Assembly (NCBI GenBank): GCA_964023275.1
Contig: OZ029929.1
Span: 2,855,844 to 2,919,843 of the forward strand
Length of the DNA stretch: 64,000 bases
Direction: 5' to 3'
Source: Norana najaformis
Taxonomy: Eukaryota; Annelida; Clitellata; Crassiclitellata; Hormogastridae
The notes below the pieces were generated by a model. The model did not search any database, was not told where the DNA came from, and saw only the letters and a list, made by a program, of their open reading frames with translations. Shown one piece after another: positions 29,151-41,587 of the stretch (position 1 is its first letter; every line of letters starts with the position of its first letter). A program made the position numbers and the translations under genes.

Positions 29151-30080
29151 TGGTCGTCGTTAAAGAATTTTCTGCTTACGGAACCATCAGCAGAATTGGT
29201 GAAATTAAACATGACCTGACCTACTTTACTTGCCCCCACTTGTTAACTCGAGGGCGACACTGAGGAAGAGAAAGAAGGTTACAGACAGACAGACAGAGAG
29301 AGAGACATCGCAATCACCCAATGAAGGGCGTTTGTCCGCCCTTCCAATTGCTCTGTAAACAGATGTTGACGACGAGGGTACGGAGTCCATTGATTACCGG
29401 GTAGACCTCTTGAAGTTCACACGGCCAACTGTAATTGTAGCAGAGCCAGACTCGTCACTTATCCGTTAACAGCTTAGAGGACATCATCGCAACATCCAGA
29501 CTTCATTTTTTCATTTCTTTGGCTCCTAATTTAATTCTTAATTCTTGATGGATTATACCTACCTTAGGGCTAATAATAATAATAATAATATCATTATTGT
29601 TTTTACCCGAGGTACATATGATCCTTCAGGATTACAAAAGTTTGGGGAGCGTTATTCTTGGAAGGCTTATCTTTGCTGATGGCTGTTATTATTATTACTA
29701 TTTCTATTATTATTATGAACTCTACTATGAACATCTAGGATAACAACAACAACAACAATAACAATAATAACAACAACAATGGTAATAGTAACAACGATTG
29801 TGATAGATGATAATAATAAGTTGTAATTGAGAACATTTGAAATGTGCTGTTGTATCCAATGATCTGTATCTTGTACTTGTTCTCATAATTGCTTTGAACA
29901 ATTATTACTGAATGTTGTCTCCTGGATGTTGTTGTAAGAAATCAAACTTTGCTCGTTTTGCTATCGGTTACTTGTTTCCGCTTTGACTGATTTGTACAGA
30001 ACTGACTTGGATTATTTGTTCTCCTCTGATTATGTTCATACAGAATCGTTCCTGCGTCTAGTTATATTTCATAGTCTGTA
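29151..30080. other. No gene; short trinucleotide runs
   Basis: AAT runs lie at about 29570-29590 and AAC/AAT runs at about 29742-29775. No coding signal was seen. Confidence 0.4.
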
Positions 30081-30082
30081 AT

Positions 30083-30330
30083 CTAATCTAGTGACTTATA
30101 TAGCGCAGTCATCTCAATGCACAAGGCGTCAATCGTTGATTGCTTCAAGTGAAACAATCGTGGGCTGGGATAGAGTTGGGTTGGTAGGGTAGGGTTTGGT
30201 GGGATAAGGTAGATGGGTAGGATTATTCTTAAGTTAATCAGACACTTATACGTGTAAGAATATTTAGTATTAGTTAAGTAAGTCAAGTTTCCATCGGATT
30301 TATTAAGGTACATTGTGCCAGCGCCGTTGA
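30083..30330 (-). mobile_element. LINE 3'UTR (family B) with TCTAA-type tail
   Basis: Plus-strand order is TAATCTAATCTAGTGACTTA, TATAGCGCA, CACAAGGCGTCAATCGTTGA, CTTCAAGTGAAA. The same order occurs at 52436-52725 beside a long TCTAA array. Read on the minus strand it ends GCGCTATATAAGT followed by TTAGA repeats. Confidence 0.65.
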
Positions 30331-30384
30331 TGTCGACCGAACCCTTACCTCACGGATGGAGCCGACTGGACATTGGGGCCAACA

Positions 30385-31140
<756 letters not shown>

Positions 31141-31149
31141 CGTTACCTT

Positions 31150-32085
31150 AACCTTAAAATCGAATATTTCTTCAGACTTATAAACTCCAATTGCAAACCA
31201 GTTTTACGGTTTAAGTTGTTTAGTGTTTTAAATTTCATGCCTATAAAAGTCCCGAATTAGGTAATTGGGCTTTTCTTGTTTTTTTATGGGTAGAAACGTG
31301 AAAAAGAAAATCAGATTCTATTTTTGAAAAACAGATCTTAATGAATATTGTGACGATTGCTATCTGTGAGCTGATCATGCTGCATTTAACTCAGATTTAA
31401 ATATTCTATGGAATGTCTTAGTTCTCTTATAGTCGTCTGGGTAAAATAATTAAACATACAATAACTAGCATTAAAATAAATAAACCTAAAAACCAAAAAG
31501 CCTAATATTTATTTCTTTTCAAAAAACGAATTTATCGCATCTTTGGTCCATATTAGTCCCAAGGACCACTTTGTCTGTCGCCATCTATCGAATTCATTGG
31601 GACACGAAGGCTGTTGCTTCTAAGACAGTGACGAGCCCGTTCTTTCTGACTCATCAGCTCCGGTTACACTCTCTTCACATGTTGACACGCAGCTGTTCCC
31701 GTCCATTAGACAGCATTGTTCACTGATCTCTTTTGAGATATCCTTAAAGATGCTCTACAAAAGCTGATGTGGTGGATGACGGTGACAAATAATACTCGAA
31801 GACAATGACGATGAAAATATTTATTCTCTGTTCAACAGCTGATGTAAATAGATTACGATATAATGGATTAACTTAAATTGTGCTGACTTCGTGTGGATCA
31901 GATGGTGATAGTTTGCATTTAAAATGTTGGAAATGCTTTGAAATCCATTTGATTCCATTCAGCTCTCTTACGATGTTGATTTGTTCCTTCAGTAACTCCG
32001 CGATCACGTCTTTTAGAGGCCGCCTTTTCTTATTTTTGTATTTATTAAGCGCCGCCCGGCGTCTAATGACAAAACATCGATCGAT
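31150..32085. other. No gene recognised
   Basis: AT-rich. No exon or transposon motif could be supported. Confidence 0.4.
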
Positions 32086-32310
32086 GGTGCACGGTAGCCA
32101 ACTGGTTAGAGCGCTCGGTTTGTAAGGCGGAGAGTAGGGGGTTCGAGCCTCCTCCTCCTCCTCCTCCTCCTCTTCCTCCTCCTCCTCCTCTCAGACGGTT
32201 ACTGTGTAGGGACCTTGAGCAAGTCATTCACTCACAATTGCTCAGCGCCATCGCTTGGTGCTTAGTCATTAAGTTGTGGCGTTTAGTAATTGCTGAAATA
32301 ATAATGATGA
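32086..32310 (+). mobile_element. tRNA-derived SINE with internal CTC expansion
   Basis: The head is GGTAGCCAACTGGTTAGAGC (A box) and GGGGTTCGAGCC (B box). A CTC array of about 15 units (32147-32191) follows directly, then GGGACCTTGAGCAAGTC and the SINE body GCTCAGCGCCATCG, ending in a GATGAT-type tail. The family matches the SINEs at 4212 and 8600. Confidence 0.8.
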
Positions 32311-32434
32311 TGACGACGACGATGATGATGATGATGATTCTGCATGAACCTTGCTCGAGATCCCTGCGTGGTAATTGTCTCGGGGAGGAGAATTAATTAA
32401 TTAACCACTTAATTTTTCTTTTCCTCGGCATATG

Positions 32435-32640
32435 ATGTCGGATGACTAGTCCTCTTCCTCGCCGTCTGATCTTCCCACTGACAGTGTGCAGCCAGTGTAC
32501 TCATTATAGCTGGTTTCGCAAGGAGTCGCAAGTGGAGCCGAAATCTCGAAACAATTTTTTCCCTGACGAGGATTTGAGCCCCTAACCTTTCGACTGACAG
32601 CCAGGGGCGCTAACCACTCCGCATGGCGCAAGACAAGCGC
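32435..32640 (-). mobile_element. tRNA-derived SINE (second family)
   Basis: The minus strand starts CGCCATGCGGAGTGGTTAGC (A box), then GGGCTCAAATCC (B box), then GAAATCTCG-like body to AGTACACTGGCTGCACACTG and GCATATGCCGAGGAAAAG-like tail sequence on the complement. It is the same family as 34597-34815. Confidence 0.75.
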
Positions 32641-33160
32641 TCAAACCGTGTCAATCCGCGGGTATTATCCGCCAACCAGACACGATATCCATCATTAGGG
32701 AACGTCGGCCGTCGCGCATGCAACGGCGCTCTATCAGTTGGCTGAACCCGTTCAGCCGTTTCATCAGACGAAGGAGTTAATGGCCGCCCGCGGATAGCTG
32801 GCGCTAATATCCGGAAGGAGGTGTTTCCGCTCTGTCTACTTCCGTTTCGTCGAAGACTGCGCGCGCTTCGCTGGACAGCGATCCTATCGATCGACGCTCG
32901 ACTCCCCACCCCTGAAGGAGCTATATAAATAAATATATATATAGATCTATTTGCATTCAGAGGAAATAGGCGTACTTTTGAGGCGCTATATAAATGCTTT
33001 CGTACACGTGCATTGAAGAGTCTGTGTAAGAAGATGACATCACGTAGATGATCGCCGACAGCTACATTTGACCAACAGCCGGGCAACAGTTGCCGGCGGA
33101 AGCGCTTGCACTGCGGTCTCTTCTATAAAATGTCATGGAAATACATATATATACTGATGC
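32641..33160. other. No gene; LINE tail motifs
   Basis: A 158-codon minus frame spans this region but crosses LINE tail sequence (GGCGCTATATAAATGC at 32982) and resembles nothing known. GAGCTATATAAATAAATA at 32920 is another tail. Confidence 0.4.
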
Positions 33161-33164
33161 AAAC

Positions 33165-34105
33165 AACAATGCTTTAAATGCCATGGCAATACTGCTTGAA
33201 ATGCCATGGCAATACTGTTTAAAATGCCATGGCAATACTGTTTAAAATGCCATGGCAATACCGTTTAAAATGCCATGGCAATACTGTTTAAAATGCCATG
33301 GCAATACTGTCTAAAATGCCATGGCAATACTGTCTAAAATGCCATGGCAATACTGCTTTAAATGCCATGGCAGTACCGTTTAAACTGCCATGGCAATACT
33401 GTCTAAAATGCCATGGCAATACTGTCTAAAATGCCATGGCAATACCGTTTAAAATGCCATGGCAATACTGTCTAAAATGCCATGGCAATACTGTTTAAAA
33501 TGCCATGGCAATAATGTCTAAAATGCCATGGCAATATCGTTTAAAATGCCATGGCAATACTGTTTAAAATGCCATGGCAATACTGTTTAAAATGCCATGG
33601 CAATACTGTCTAAAATGCAATGGCAATACTGTCTAAAATGCCATGGCAATGCTGCTTAAAATGCCATGACAATACTGTTTAAAATGCCATGGCAATACTG
33701 TCTAAAATGCAATGGCAATACTGTTTAAAATGCCATGGCAATACCGTTTAAAATGCCATGGCAATGCTGCTTAAAATGCCATGACAATACTGTTTAAAAT
33801 GCCATGGCAATACTGTCTAAAATGCCATGGCAATACCGTTTAAAATGCCATGGCAATACTGTTTAAAATGCCATGGCAATACTGTTTAAAATGCCATGGC
33901 AATACTGTTTAAAATGCCATGGCAATACTGTCTAAAATGCAATGGCAATACTGTCTAAAATGCCATGGCAATACTGTTTAAAATGCCATGGCAATACTGT
34001 TTAAAATGCCATGGCAATACTGTCTAAAATGCAATGGCAATACTGTCTAAAATGCCATGGCAATGCTGCTTAAAATGCCATGGCAACACTTGTTCAAAAT
34101 GCAAA
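33165..34105. repeat. 23-bp minisatellite centred on a palindrome, ~40 copies
   Basis: The unit is 23 bp with the core TGCCATGGCAATACTGTTTA. TGCCATGGCA is a perfect 10-bp palindrome. Variants are mainly CTGTTT/CTGTCT/CTGCTT/CCGTTT spacers and TGCAATGG. Unit length is constant over about 930 bp, and copies decay only at the edges. Confidence 0.97.
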
Positions 34106-34596
34106 GTTCCTTGGCAATACTGGTGGACATTGCTGGAGCAAATATTGATCTAATCTAAAATTTCTATAGCGCCAGTCCGTATATTCTAAAGGAAGGCATC
34201 AGCAAAATCGAGGCAAGTCAGGCTGAAACCTCGAAGTGCCTGCTACAAAACGGCGTGAATTGCCAAGACGCAGTTGAATGGAGTTGAATGGAATTATTTG
34301 ACTGAGGGGAGGCTAGAGACGGATGAGCCAACCGGAAATAGACATATAAAACCGGAAGCAGTGAACCGATTGACCTCGAATTTCTCGCACATGATTTCAT
34401 TCAATCGTTCTCACTATTCAAACTGACGCAGCCGATAGAAAAGGTCAACTCGCATTCATTCATTCATTCATTCATTCATTCATTCATTCATCTATCTGTC
34501 CATCCAACCATAATTAAAGGCATGATCAGAGGAAGGGGAGCAGTCCGTCAAGTGCCCCGAGTGGCAGCCATGTCTGTGAAGAGTTGCCGACTTCGT
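34106..34596. other. No gene; LINE tail and ATTC microsatellite
   Basis: TTTCTATAGCGCCAG at about 34159, preceded by ATCTAATCTAA, is a minus-strand family B-like tail. ATTC repeat lies at 34452-34491. Confidence 0.5.
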
Positions 34597-34815
34597 TTTT
34601 CTTAGCCTCGGCATATGAGAGCGCGTGGCCAGTCCTCTCCCCTTCCACTTGATCTCCCACTAACAGTTTACAATCAGTGTACTCATTTTCCCGTTGAGTT
34701 CGCTAGGAGCGCACGTGGATCGAAATCTAGAAATGTTTCTGTCCTGACGGGGCTTTGAACCCCGTACCTATGGGTTGACAGTTAAGCACTCTAACCACTA
34801 GTCTAAGGCGCACTC
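34597..34815 (-). mobile_element. tRNA-derived SINE (second family)
   Basis: The minus strand shows GTGCGCCTTAGACTAGTGGT and TTAGAGTGC (A box), CTGTCAA loop, GGGGTTCAAAGCCCC (B box), then body with GTACACTGATTGTAAACTG and CATATGCCGAGG. It aligns with 32435-32640. Confidence 0.8.
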
Positions 34816-35140
34816 ACAGTTGCTGTTGTATAACAATCTTCAGTGGATATTGATTCTTACCGGACCAGGTGCAGTCAAGTGGTTTAGCATCTTGACGTCG
34901 TGCCAAACAGCACGGTGTTCGTGTAGGTGGGTGTGTTTTCCGATGTGCTTCTGGAAGCGTCGTCGACGCCTCAATCGATGCATCAAAGAACGTCACCAGA
35001 TGACGCCGTTATCCCGGCTTTGCTTTGATTTGCGTGATGCAGATCGGCTCTCGACAAAGTCCTGTTTGCTTTGGTAGTCATCGATGACACAAGCCGCTTA
35101 CGATTAGCAATCGAGAATATTCCACTCGATTTTCGATCGG
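34816..35140. other. Non-repetitive segment, gene not shown
   Basis: Unlike most of this half of the window it lacks satellite or transposon motifs. On the minus strand a GTAAGA donor-like site lies at about 34863, and 34864-34996 is open in one frame. No acceptor or known domain was found. Confidence 0.3.
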
Positions 35141-35460
35141 TGTCCAGGGTTTGGCCCAGTGGCAGAGTGGCTCAGCGTTTGCTATTCGGCTCTGCGGCCG
35201 CGGTTCGATTTTCGCTGAGTCATGTGAATTGAGAATGATTGTGTATATATATATGCATATATATATGTATGTTGTATCTATGTATATGTATGTATGTATG
35301 CATATATGTATGTATGTATGTATGTGCGGCACGACTGTCTATTTGCTAGCGTGTACAGTCTCTAGTCCAACAATTGCGGGTTCGAACCTGCTGAGCGGAC
35401 TCCACAAAGCGACCCTGAACAACTTGTTCTCACACGTTCGTTTCGGAGAGGAGGAAGCAG
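35140..35460 (+). mobile_element. tRNA-like SINE remnants with TATG microsatellite
   Basis: Two tRNA-like heads were seen: GGCCCAGTGGCAGAGTGGCT..CGGTTCGATT (35152-35215), and TGCTAGC..GCGGGTTCGAACCTG (35345-35392) with a body into GAGGAGGAAGCAGAATAGG. A TATG/TATA microsatellite (about 35240-35325) separates them. Confidence 0.45.
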
Positions 35461-36071
35461 AATAGGAAGACGCTCCCTCCGCAGACCCCTCGCAGTCAGA
35501 CCCCCTCAGTTTTCATCCAGGTACTGGAGCCCCTGGCTGAAAAAGCCCCGTGCGCCTATGGCGATGACCCTGATACTATGGACCTGGATTGCCATCAAAT
35601 ATCTGTTTCCGAGGTCGTCTCCGTTAATAATTGGCGTTAATTTCTCGCGTCGGAGCAGATCATCTGCAGTCAAACCATCAGCGCTGGGGCGATCGGATGA
35701 GCCCACGCGCAGAAGCTACCAAGTGACGTCGAGAAAGTCTCCCTCTGGCGGCGGACGTAAAGAGCGAGGGGCGAATGCAGTCGCTGTAGTCTGTGTTTAA
35801 CGACACCCTATAGAGACCAAGCCCGTTGACGTCGACCTTGCACCAACCTTTCTGCAGAACCATCACACTCAGTTGTCGTTAATAGCAGTAGCATCTGTTA
35901 AACGACCCCGTGTCACAGCAAAGACCAACATCCAAATTTCAGCATCACTCGCAAACAGTATTAGTTCCAGTGTTTAACGACATCTTATTGCATCGAAGGC
36001 CGTTGACGTCGCCCTCCTCCTTGGGACTGGCACTACCCGAGTACGGCAATGGCGGAGTTAAGCTGGCGATT

Positions 36072-36085
36072 GTAGTAGTAGTAGT

Positions 36086-36123
<38 letters not shown>
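36072..36123. repeat. TAG/CAG trinucleotide microsatellite
   Basis: TAG units flank about nine CAG units, sitting between two core repeats. Confidence 0.93.
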
Positions 36124-36852
36124 GTGTAGTAGTTCCAATGTTTAACGACATCTTATGGCATCTAAGGCCGTTGACGTCGGTAGGATCAATTTTTGTAACA
36201 ATTTGTAACTGTTTTGTTCACCCCATTCTATATCACACAACCTGACGATTTTTTAAATCATCAGTTTAACGACATCTCGTGGCATCAGCCGCCGTTGACG
36301 TCATATAACAAATCAGCAATTTCACAAACAAACAATCTGCACATTAAACTATACAGCGAGTTAACACATTTACTATTTAAACTACACAAATAGCTAACAT
36401 CAGTGGACTGTAATTTCAGTTACTAACTAGGTGTATGTGAAGGAATTTTATGCAGTATACAAACATAAGACAAATCGTAGCTTCCATACTACTCCGTAGC
36501 TCCATCCTGAGGGTCAGTGAACAGGTATATTGTATCAGTAGGACATGAACAGAACGTAACATATTCACATATGTATGGCTTATGTATCAACGTATATTTA
36601 CAACGATTTACCATGACTAGACGGTGTCACGCCCCCTAAGTGACCCATTCCCTCCGATACAATTTCGCCCACTCTCCAAACAAACGTGTGACTCCGCCTC
36701 TGTACAACTAATTAACCAAATGATAACCTGGCGATTAAACGGAATTGGCAAATATTTGCGTCGATGGAAGGCATATTAAAGGTGTCTGAGGATAGCTTTG
36801 TAATATACAGACTTTAGCGACATCTTGTGGCTGCCAGAGCCTTTGACGTCGA

Positions 36853-37215
36853 CCGTAATTGTAATTGTAATTGTAATTGTAAACGAACATTTATAAAGCG
36901 CCGACTTGAACAAACAAAAAGGATTTCAGGCGTTTGCGGGACTGGGTAGGAGAGAGACTAAGTAACTGAAGCCGCAGGTCAAGAGGAAGGCAGTTCCAGC
37001 TGGAAGGGCCAACAAAGGCAAAGCTCCTGGACTGGGCAGTTGTAGTGCGGACGCGAGGGACTACCAAAAGACCACGGGTAGCTGAGCGAAGGGAGGCATG
37101 GGCAGGCAACGAGGAAACCGGAATACAAAAAGAAGTTAAGTAGGACGGAGCAGAGCCTAGAAGGCAGTTGCGCATAAGGATAAAAATCTTAAAATCCTCC
37201 ATATGCCCTATTCTA
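36853..37215 (-). mobile_element. 5'-truncated LINE, ORF2 C terminus
   Basis: The minus strand encodes NCLLGSAPSYLTSF, SLRSATRGLLVVPRVRT, SFAFVGPSSWNCLPLDLR and KRLKSFLF. It then runs through CGGCGCTTTATAAATGTTCG into a TTACAA hexamer tail (36853-36885). The AACGCC and GGCGCT blocks can pair as the terminal stem. It lies between core repeats. Confidence 0.88.
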
Positions 37216-37679
37216 ATTTCGAGATTAGTAGTTCCAATGTTTAACGACATCTGATGGCATCAAATGCCGTTGACGTCGCCCTCCTCCTTCATCCAGGCTT
37301 GGGACTGGCACTACCCGACTAAAGACTGAACTGGCGGAGTTGCTTGTTAATTATTTTATTTATTTATTTTTTAACGCACTTATAACTCGCGCAATGTCAT
37401 TACACCTGAAACTGAGGCGGGTATATGTTAGCAGTAGTAGTTCCTCAGTTTAACGACAGCTTATTGCATCAAAGGTCGTTGCCGTCGCCCTCCTTTATCT
37501 AAGAGCTTTATATTTAGCTTGGGACTCGCACTACCCCCAAATAAGGCAGTGGCGGAGTTAAAAGTTTGGTCCAATAATTATAGCCAACCTGATATGCTTT
37601 GAAAGGCGTCTAAAATCGTCTGAACTTTATTTTAAAACAAGAGGCGGGGAACACAAGGGTAACTTGTCTACTCCTATCT

Positions 37680-38235
37680 AAGATTACTCCTAGTACAAAG
37701 TCCTAACCCTTACCAATAACACGCTTCAATCCTCCCCACCCTCCTATCTTCATCGTTTATTTACAATCCAACCACTCCGCTCAACCCGCTCCTCTTCTGC
37801 GCTAACACTCCTTCGCCCTCCCGTCACCTCATCCTTAAAATTGGAAATCGCTCCATAGCCATAGCTGCCCCACCCCTTTGGAATAAACTCCCGACAGAAT
37901 TACGACAATTATCTGATCCAACATATGAACTCACCAACACTTCACCTCGTGCAATTTCTGCGCTGGTCTTTCACTCAAGACTGAAACACTTCTTTTCCAA
38001 AAATCTTATCCTAATTCCTCCTCTTCCCCTTGTCTCTCTTCTCGCTTCAATTTCAAGCACCGTCCACAGTAGCCGTCCGACTGTCTGACTGTCTGATTCC
38101 TGGATCTTGACCTGGAACCGAACCCTTTTGCCTATCGATTTTGTTTTGACTGAGGACTGTGAATAAGCTGGTTCCCGCGATTTAGCTATCGTTGGGCGCT
38201 GTATAAATCTCGAGATTACGATTTTGATCCTAAAA
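37680..38235 (+). mobile_element. 5'-truncated LINE (family A) with 3'UTR
   Basis: Plus-strand frames read LRSTRSSSALTLLRPPVTS, APPLWNKLPTELRQLSDPT and SALVFHSRLKHFFSKNL, the C-terminal end of a LINE ORF2. The family A 3'UTR follows: CTCGACC-like TCTTGACCTGGAACCGAACC, GACTGTGAATAAGCTGGTTC, GGGCGCTGTATAAATCTCG and ATTACGATTTT. This copy ties the orphan family A tails to a LINE. Confidence 0.85.
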
Positions 38236-38700
38236 GTACAAGCCAAAGAATTCAAATCCCAGCCATAGTGGTTGAAAAAGCCGCCATTTAACCAACTACG
38301 TGTGTCTTGGGTTGCTAATAACACAGCAGCTCAGCTTCCGTGTAAGACTCATCAGTCCTAGTGGCGGCAGTGGCTAAGTAGTTTATGTTTAACGACGCCC
38401 TGTCTTAACGAAGATCATTAGAGTCGCCCCCTCCTTTATCTAGACTTCGGACTGGCACCACCCGACTACAGGCAACGACGGTTTACACAGTTTAACCAAA
38501 TCTTATGGCATCAAAGGCTGTTGACGTAGATTTGGAAAAAATTATACATTTTTCACTGTTACTTTTCCTTTTTTAACTACGCAGCGATGGTAGGTAACAG
38601 TATTAATGTTTAACGACATCTTATGGCATCAAAGGACTTTGACGTCACCCCCTCCTTTAGCCAGGCTTCGGCCTGGCACTACCTGGGCCACAGCAGCGCC

Positions 38701-39110
38701 GGAGTTGGCAGAGGCATGCTCGATTTGCCCTATTTTATACAGCAACTGTTAGACTTAAAAGAGGTGTGGAAGGTACGGCTCTGCCGCTTCTATTAGAGCG
38801 AATGATGGACTTAAAAGAGGTGTGTAAGGGACGCTCATCTTCTGTAGCTATATATGGAGAAGGCTCTGCGTAGACTCGGGATATGCCTCTGCCTCTGTCT
38901 CTGTGGTTTCGTTCAGTTTTTGTGTCTTTGTGTCTGTCCTCGTAACCGCCTCTGTCTGTCCAGTTGTTTCTGTGTCTGGCTTTCGTTGTCTCTTTCGTTT
39001 ACACCGTGGCTCTGTATCTTTCAATCAGAAATCGATCGTCTGAAAGCTTCTTTGCGAATAAACACTTGAAGACTGGGCTAAAAAGCTAATAGTCGACGGA
39101 TCTTATTACC
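38701..39110. other. No gene; short internal repeat
   Basis: AATGATGGACTTAAAAGAGG-type sequence occurs twice (about 38753 and 38808, GACTTAAAAGAGGTGTG). CTCTGCCTCTGTCTCTGTG-like simple sequence follows. Nothing coding was recognised. Confidence 0.4.
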
Positions 39111-39990
39111 AAAGCTAGTCTGTGCTCCTTCTCCTCTCACCCTCTACCGTCCTTCTCTCCACACTCGCCTTCTCCTCCTCTTCACCTTCCTTCTCCTATC
39201 TCCTACTTTGCCCCTTCTCTCTTTTGTCCTTCCTTCTCCTCTCTCTCCTCATTGCTGGAGATGATTATGATTCTTTTCCAGTCCATATCTTTCATCTAGC
39301 GCTTGATTCTGTAAACAATTATCTCGATCGGATTTTCTTCCTTGTATTATTTTTCTTGTTACTCTTCACTTTTTCGTGATCTTTGCTTCTCGTTCTCTGA
39401 GTTTCTTGCATTTCGGTCTGCGATGCAATGCTATGCAATTCTCCTTCACTTCATCCTTCTCCTCTTTCTATGCATCTTCATCCTCCTTCTCATGTTCAAA
39501 ATCCCTCCTCCTCCTTTCCTCCTCCTCCTCCTTTCCTCCTCCTCCTCCTCCTCCTCCTCCTCCTCCTCCTCCTCCTGTCCTCCTCTTCCTCCTCATCATT
39601 TCTTCCTCCTCCTTCTTCTCCTTTCCTCCTCCTCCTCCTCCTCCTCCTCCTCCTCCTATTTACTTCTTAATTCTCTTACAGCTTCTTCTTCTCCTCCTTC
39701 TCAGTCTTTCTCCTCTCTCTCCTCCTCCTTCTGCATATACTTCTTCCGCCATATCCGACTCCATCTCATTCATCCACACAGCTCTTCCTTTTCCATTCTT
39801 AGCTCCATTCCATCTTTCCATTCTTAACTCGCCTCCATTCCATCCTTTCATTCTTAACTCTTAGCTATCCCATTCTTCCATTCTTAACACTTGTCCATTC
39901 CATCCTTCCATTCGTAACGCTCTTGCATTCCATCTTTCCGTTCTTAACTCACCTCCGACCCATCCAGCTCCTCCTTATTCCTCCAAACTT
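39111..39990. repeat. Pyrimidine-rich TCC satellite and CATTC repeats
   Basis: A CTC/TCC array with pure runs at about 39535-39575 and 39625-39657 is followed by diverged CATTCCATCYTTCCATTCTT units (39780-39950). Confidence 0.9.
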
Positions 39991-40317
39991 CCTCTCCTGT
40001 TTCGCGGAGTTTCCCACGGAGAGCCTTCAACACTCAAGCCAACCCCATCACCCACAGCATCTTTATGCCATGATCATTAAGAGGGACATTGATTGCCTGC
40101 TCCTGGTATTCCAAATCTCGGAAGCGATCCCGAGCCTCGACATAGGAACACAAACGAACGACCTCTAACGGCACGAACCAATCAGAGAAGGCGAACAGCA
40201 ACGACACAACAAGACGGAACCAAGACATCACGAGTCAACATGATGCCTTGATTTGCATATACGAAAGTACGCCTCTTCTGGCAGGTCTTTAAGAAGAGAA
40301 CTTTCTCTCTTGCTCTC

Positions 40318-40540
40318 TGAGTTTGCCAGTCTGTCTGTCGGTCTGTCTGTCTGTCTCTCTGTCTCTCCGTCCGTCCGTCCGTCTGTTCCTCCGTCCCTCC
40401 CCACCCCTCCATCCCTCCATCTCTCCCTCCTTCCCTCCATTTATCCATTACTCCATCCATCCATCCATCCCCTCAATCCATCCATCCATCCGTCCATCCA
40501 TCCACCCATCCATCCATTCAGCCAGCCATCCGTCCATCGA
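40318..40540. repeat. TCTG, TCCG and ATCC satellite block
   Basis: GTCTGTCTGTC passes into CCGTCCGTCC and then CATCCATCCATCC repeats. Pyrimidine-rich sequence continues to about 40800. Confidence 0.93.
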
Positions 40541-40934
40541 TCGGTCTTTCTATTTTCTAACTATTCCTCGTATGCATCATCACTTCCTCCCTTCTCCAGT
40601 ATCTTTTCTCTTCACAGTATTTTCCTCCTCCTCCTCTTCCTCTTCTTCCTCCCTCCCCTCCCCTCCTCCTCCTCCACCTATTCTCTTCTTCATCCGTTTC
40701 TCCTTCATTCCTTCAACATTCTTGCCTCTTCTTCTTCTTTCCCTTTCCTCCATCACCGAACCATCATCCTTGCCATCAATTTCCCTCTCTCTCTCAGAGG
40801 CAACCCATCTTGCCACTTGCCCAACCTACTCACCCTCTGACCTCTACATCCAAGCGATTGGCGCCATCATAAAAACCGGTAACTTGAGCGATAAAATTCT
40901 TGTGGCAATACATCCAACGAAGATGCAAGTCATA

Positions 40935-41100
40935 ACAGACAGACAGGCAGACATACATACATACACACATGCAGACAGACACACAGACAGACGCACAGAC
41001 AGACACACAGACAGAAACACAGACAGGCAGACATACATACATACACACATGCAGACAGACACACAGACAGGCACACAGACAGAAACACAGGCAGATATCA
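40935..41100. repeat. ACAG/ACAC satellite with ~83-bp higher-order duplication
   Basis: AGGCAGACATACATACATAC then ACACATGCAGACAGACACAC appears twice about 83 bp apart within CAGACAGA repeats. Confidence 0.88.
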
Positions 41101-41399
41101 CTAAATGCGGTTACATTAGTCATTAACAAAATCTTAAGAAAGCTGATTTGTTAATGGATTTGATTTTTCTTCTAACTATTTGTCTTTGCTGTCTTTGTGT
41201 GTATGTATCTTTTGAAACTTCAGAGCTAAAACTTTGTAAATTAATTGCTTAATTTTAACCTATTAATCGTGAAATCAATCCATAATTGGTCAAATTAGTA
41301 AGAAAATGCTGTCAAATTTATTTGCAAGCTTAAATTTATTTTTATTTAAGTTATCGTAAAAGTCGTTTAAAGTTTGAAAAATGTTTTGTTTTTGGTTAC

Positions 41400-41547
41400 T
41401 TTGCAATCTCGAAAATTTCTAAAGCGAGATGTTAAAGCTAAGCGCAGGGCACCAGCTTATTCACGAACGCTGCGTCAAGTCAGAGGGCTTGTCCAAATAT
41501 GGTATGAGAAGAAAAAGTCCGGTTTCAAAAAGTCCAGAGAAAGAGAG

Positions 41548-41587
<40 letters not shown>

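Larger units (their letters stand above)
35795..38700 (+). repeat. Dispersed core-repeat cluster 2
   Basis: Core copies begin at about 35795, 35896 (diverged), 35972, 36140, 36263, 36812, 37239, 37448, 38386 (diverged), 38490 and 38609. Several are preceded by TAGTTCC. The long subtype continues CCTCCTCCTTTATCCAG, GGGACTGGCACTACCCGA and GGCAGTGGCGGAGTT. The short subtype stops after TTGACGTCG. All copies are in plus orientation. Two LINE fragments have inserted among them. Confidence 0.8.

Noticed and set aside
32610..33086. 158-codon minus-strand ORF
   Set aside because: It runs through a SINE head and a LINE tail motif, and shows no domain.
33165..34105. Regularly spaced palindromic repeat resembling a CRISPR array
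   Set aside because: There are no unique spacers; the whole 23-bp unit repeats, and the DNA is eukaryotic.
40323..41126. 267-codon plus ORF
   Set aside because: Composed of TCTG, ATCC and ACAG satellites end to end.
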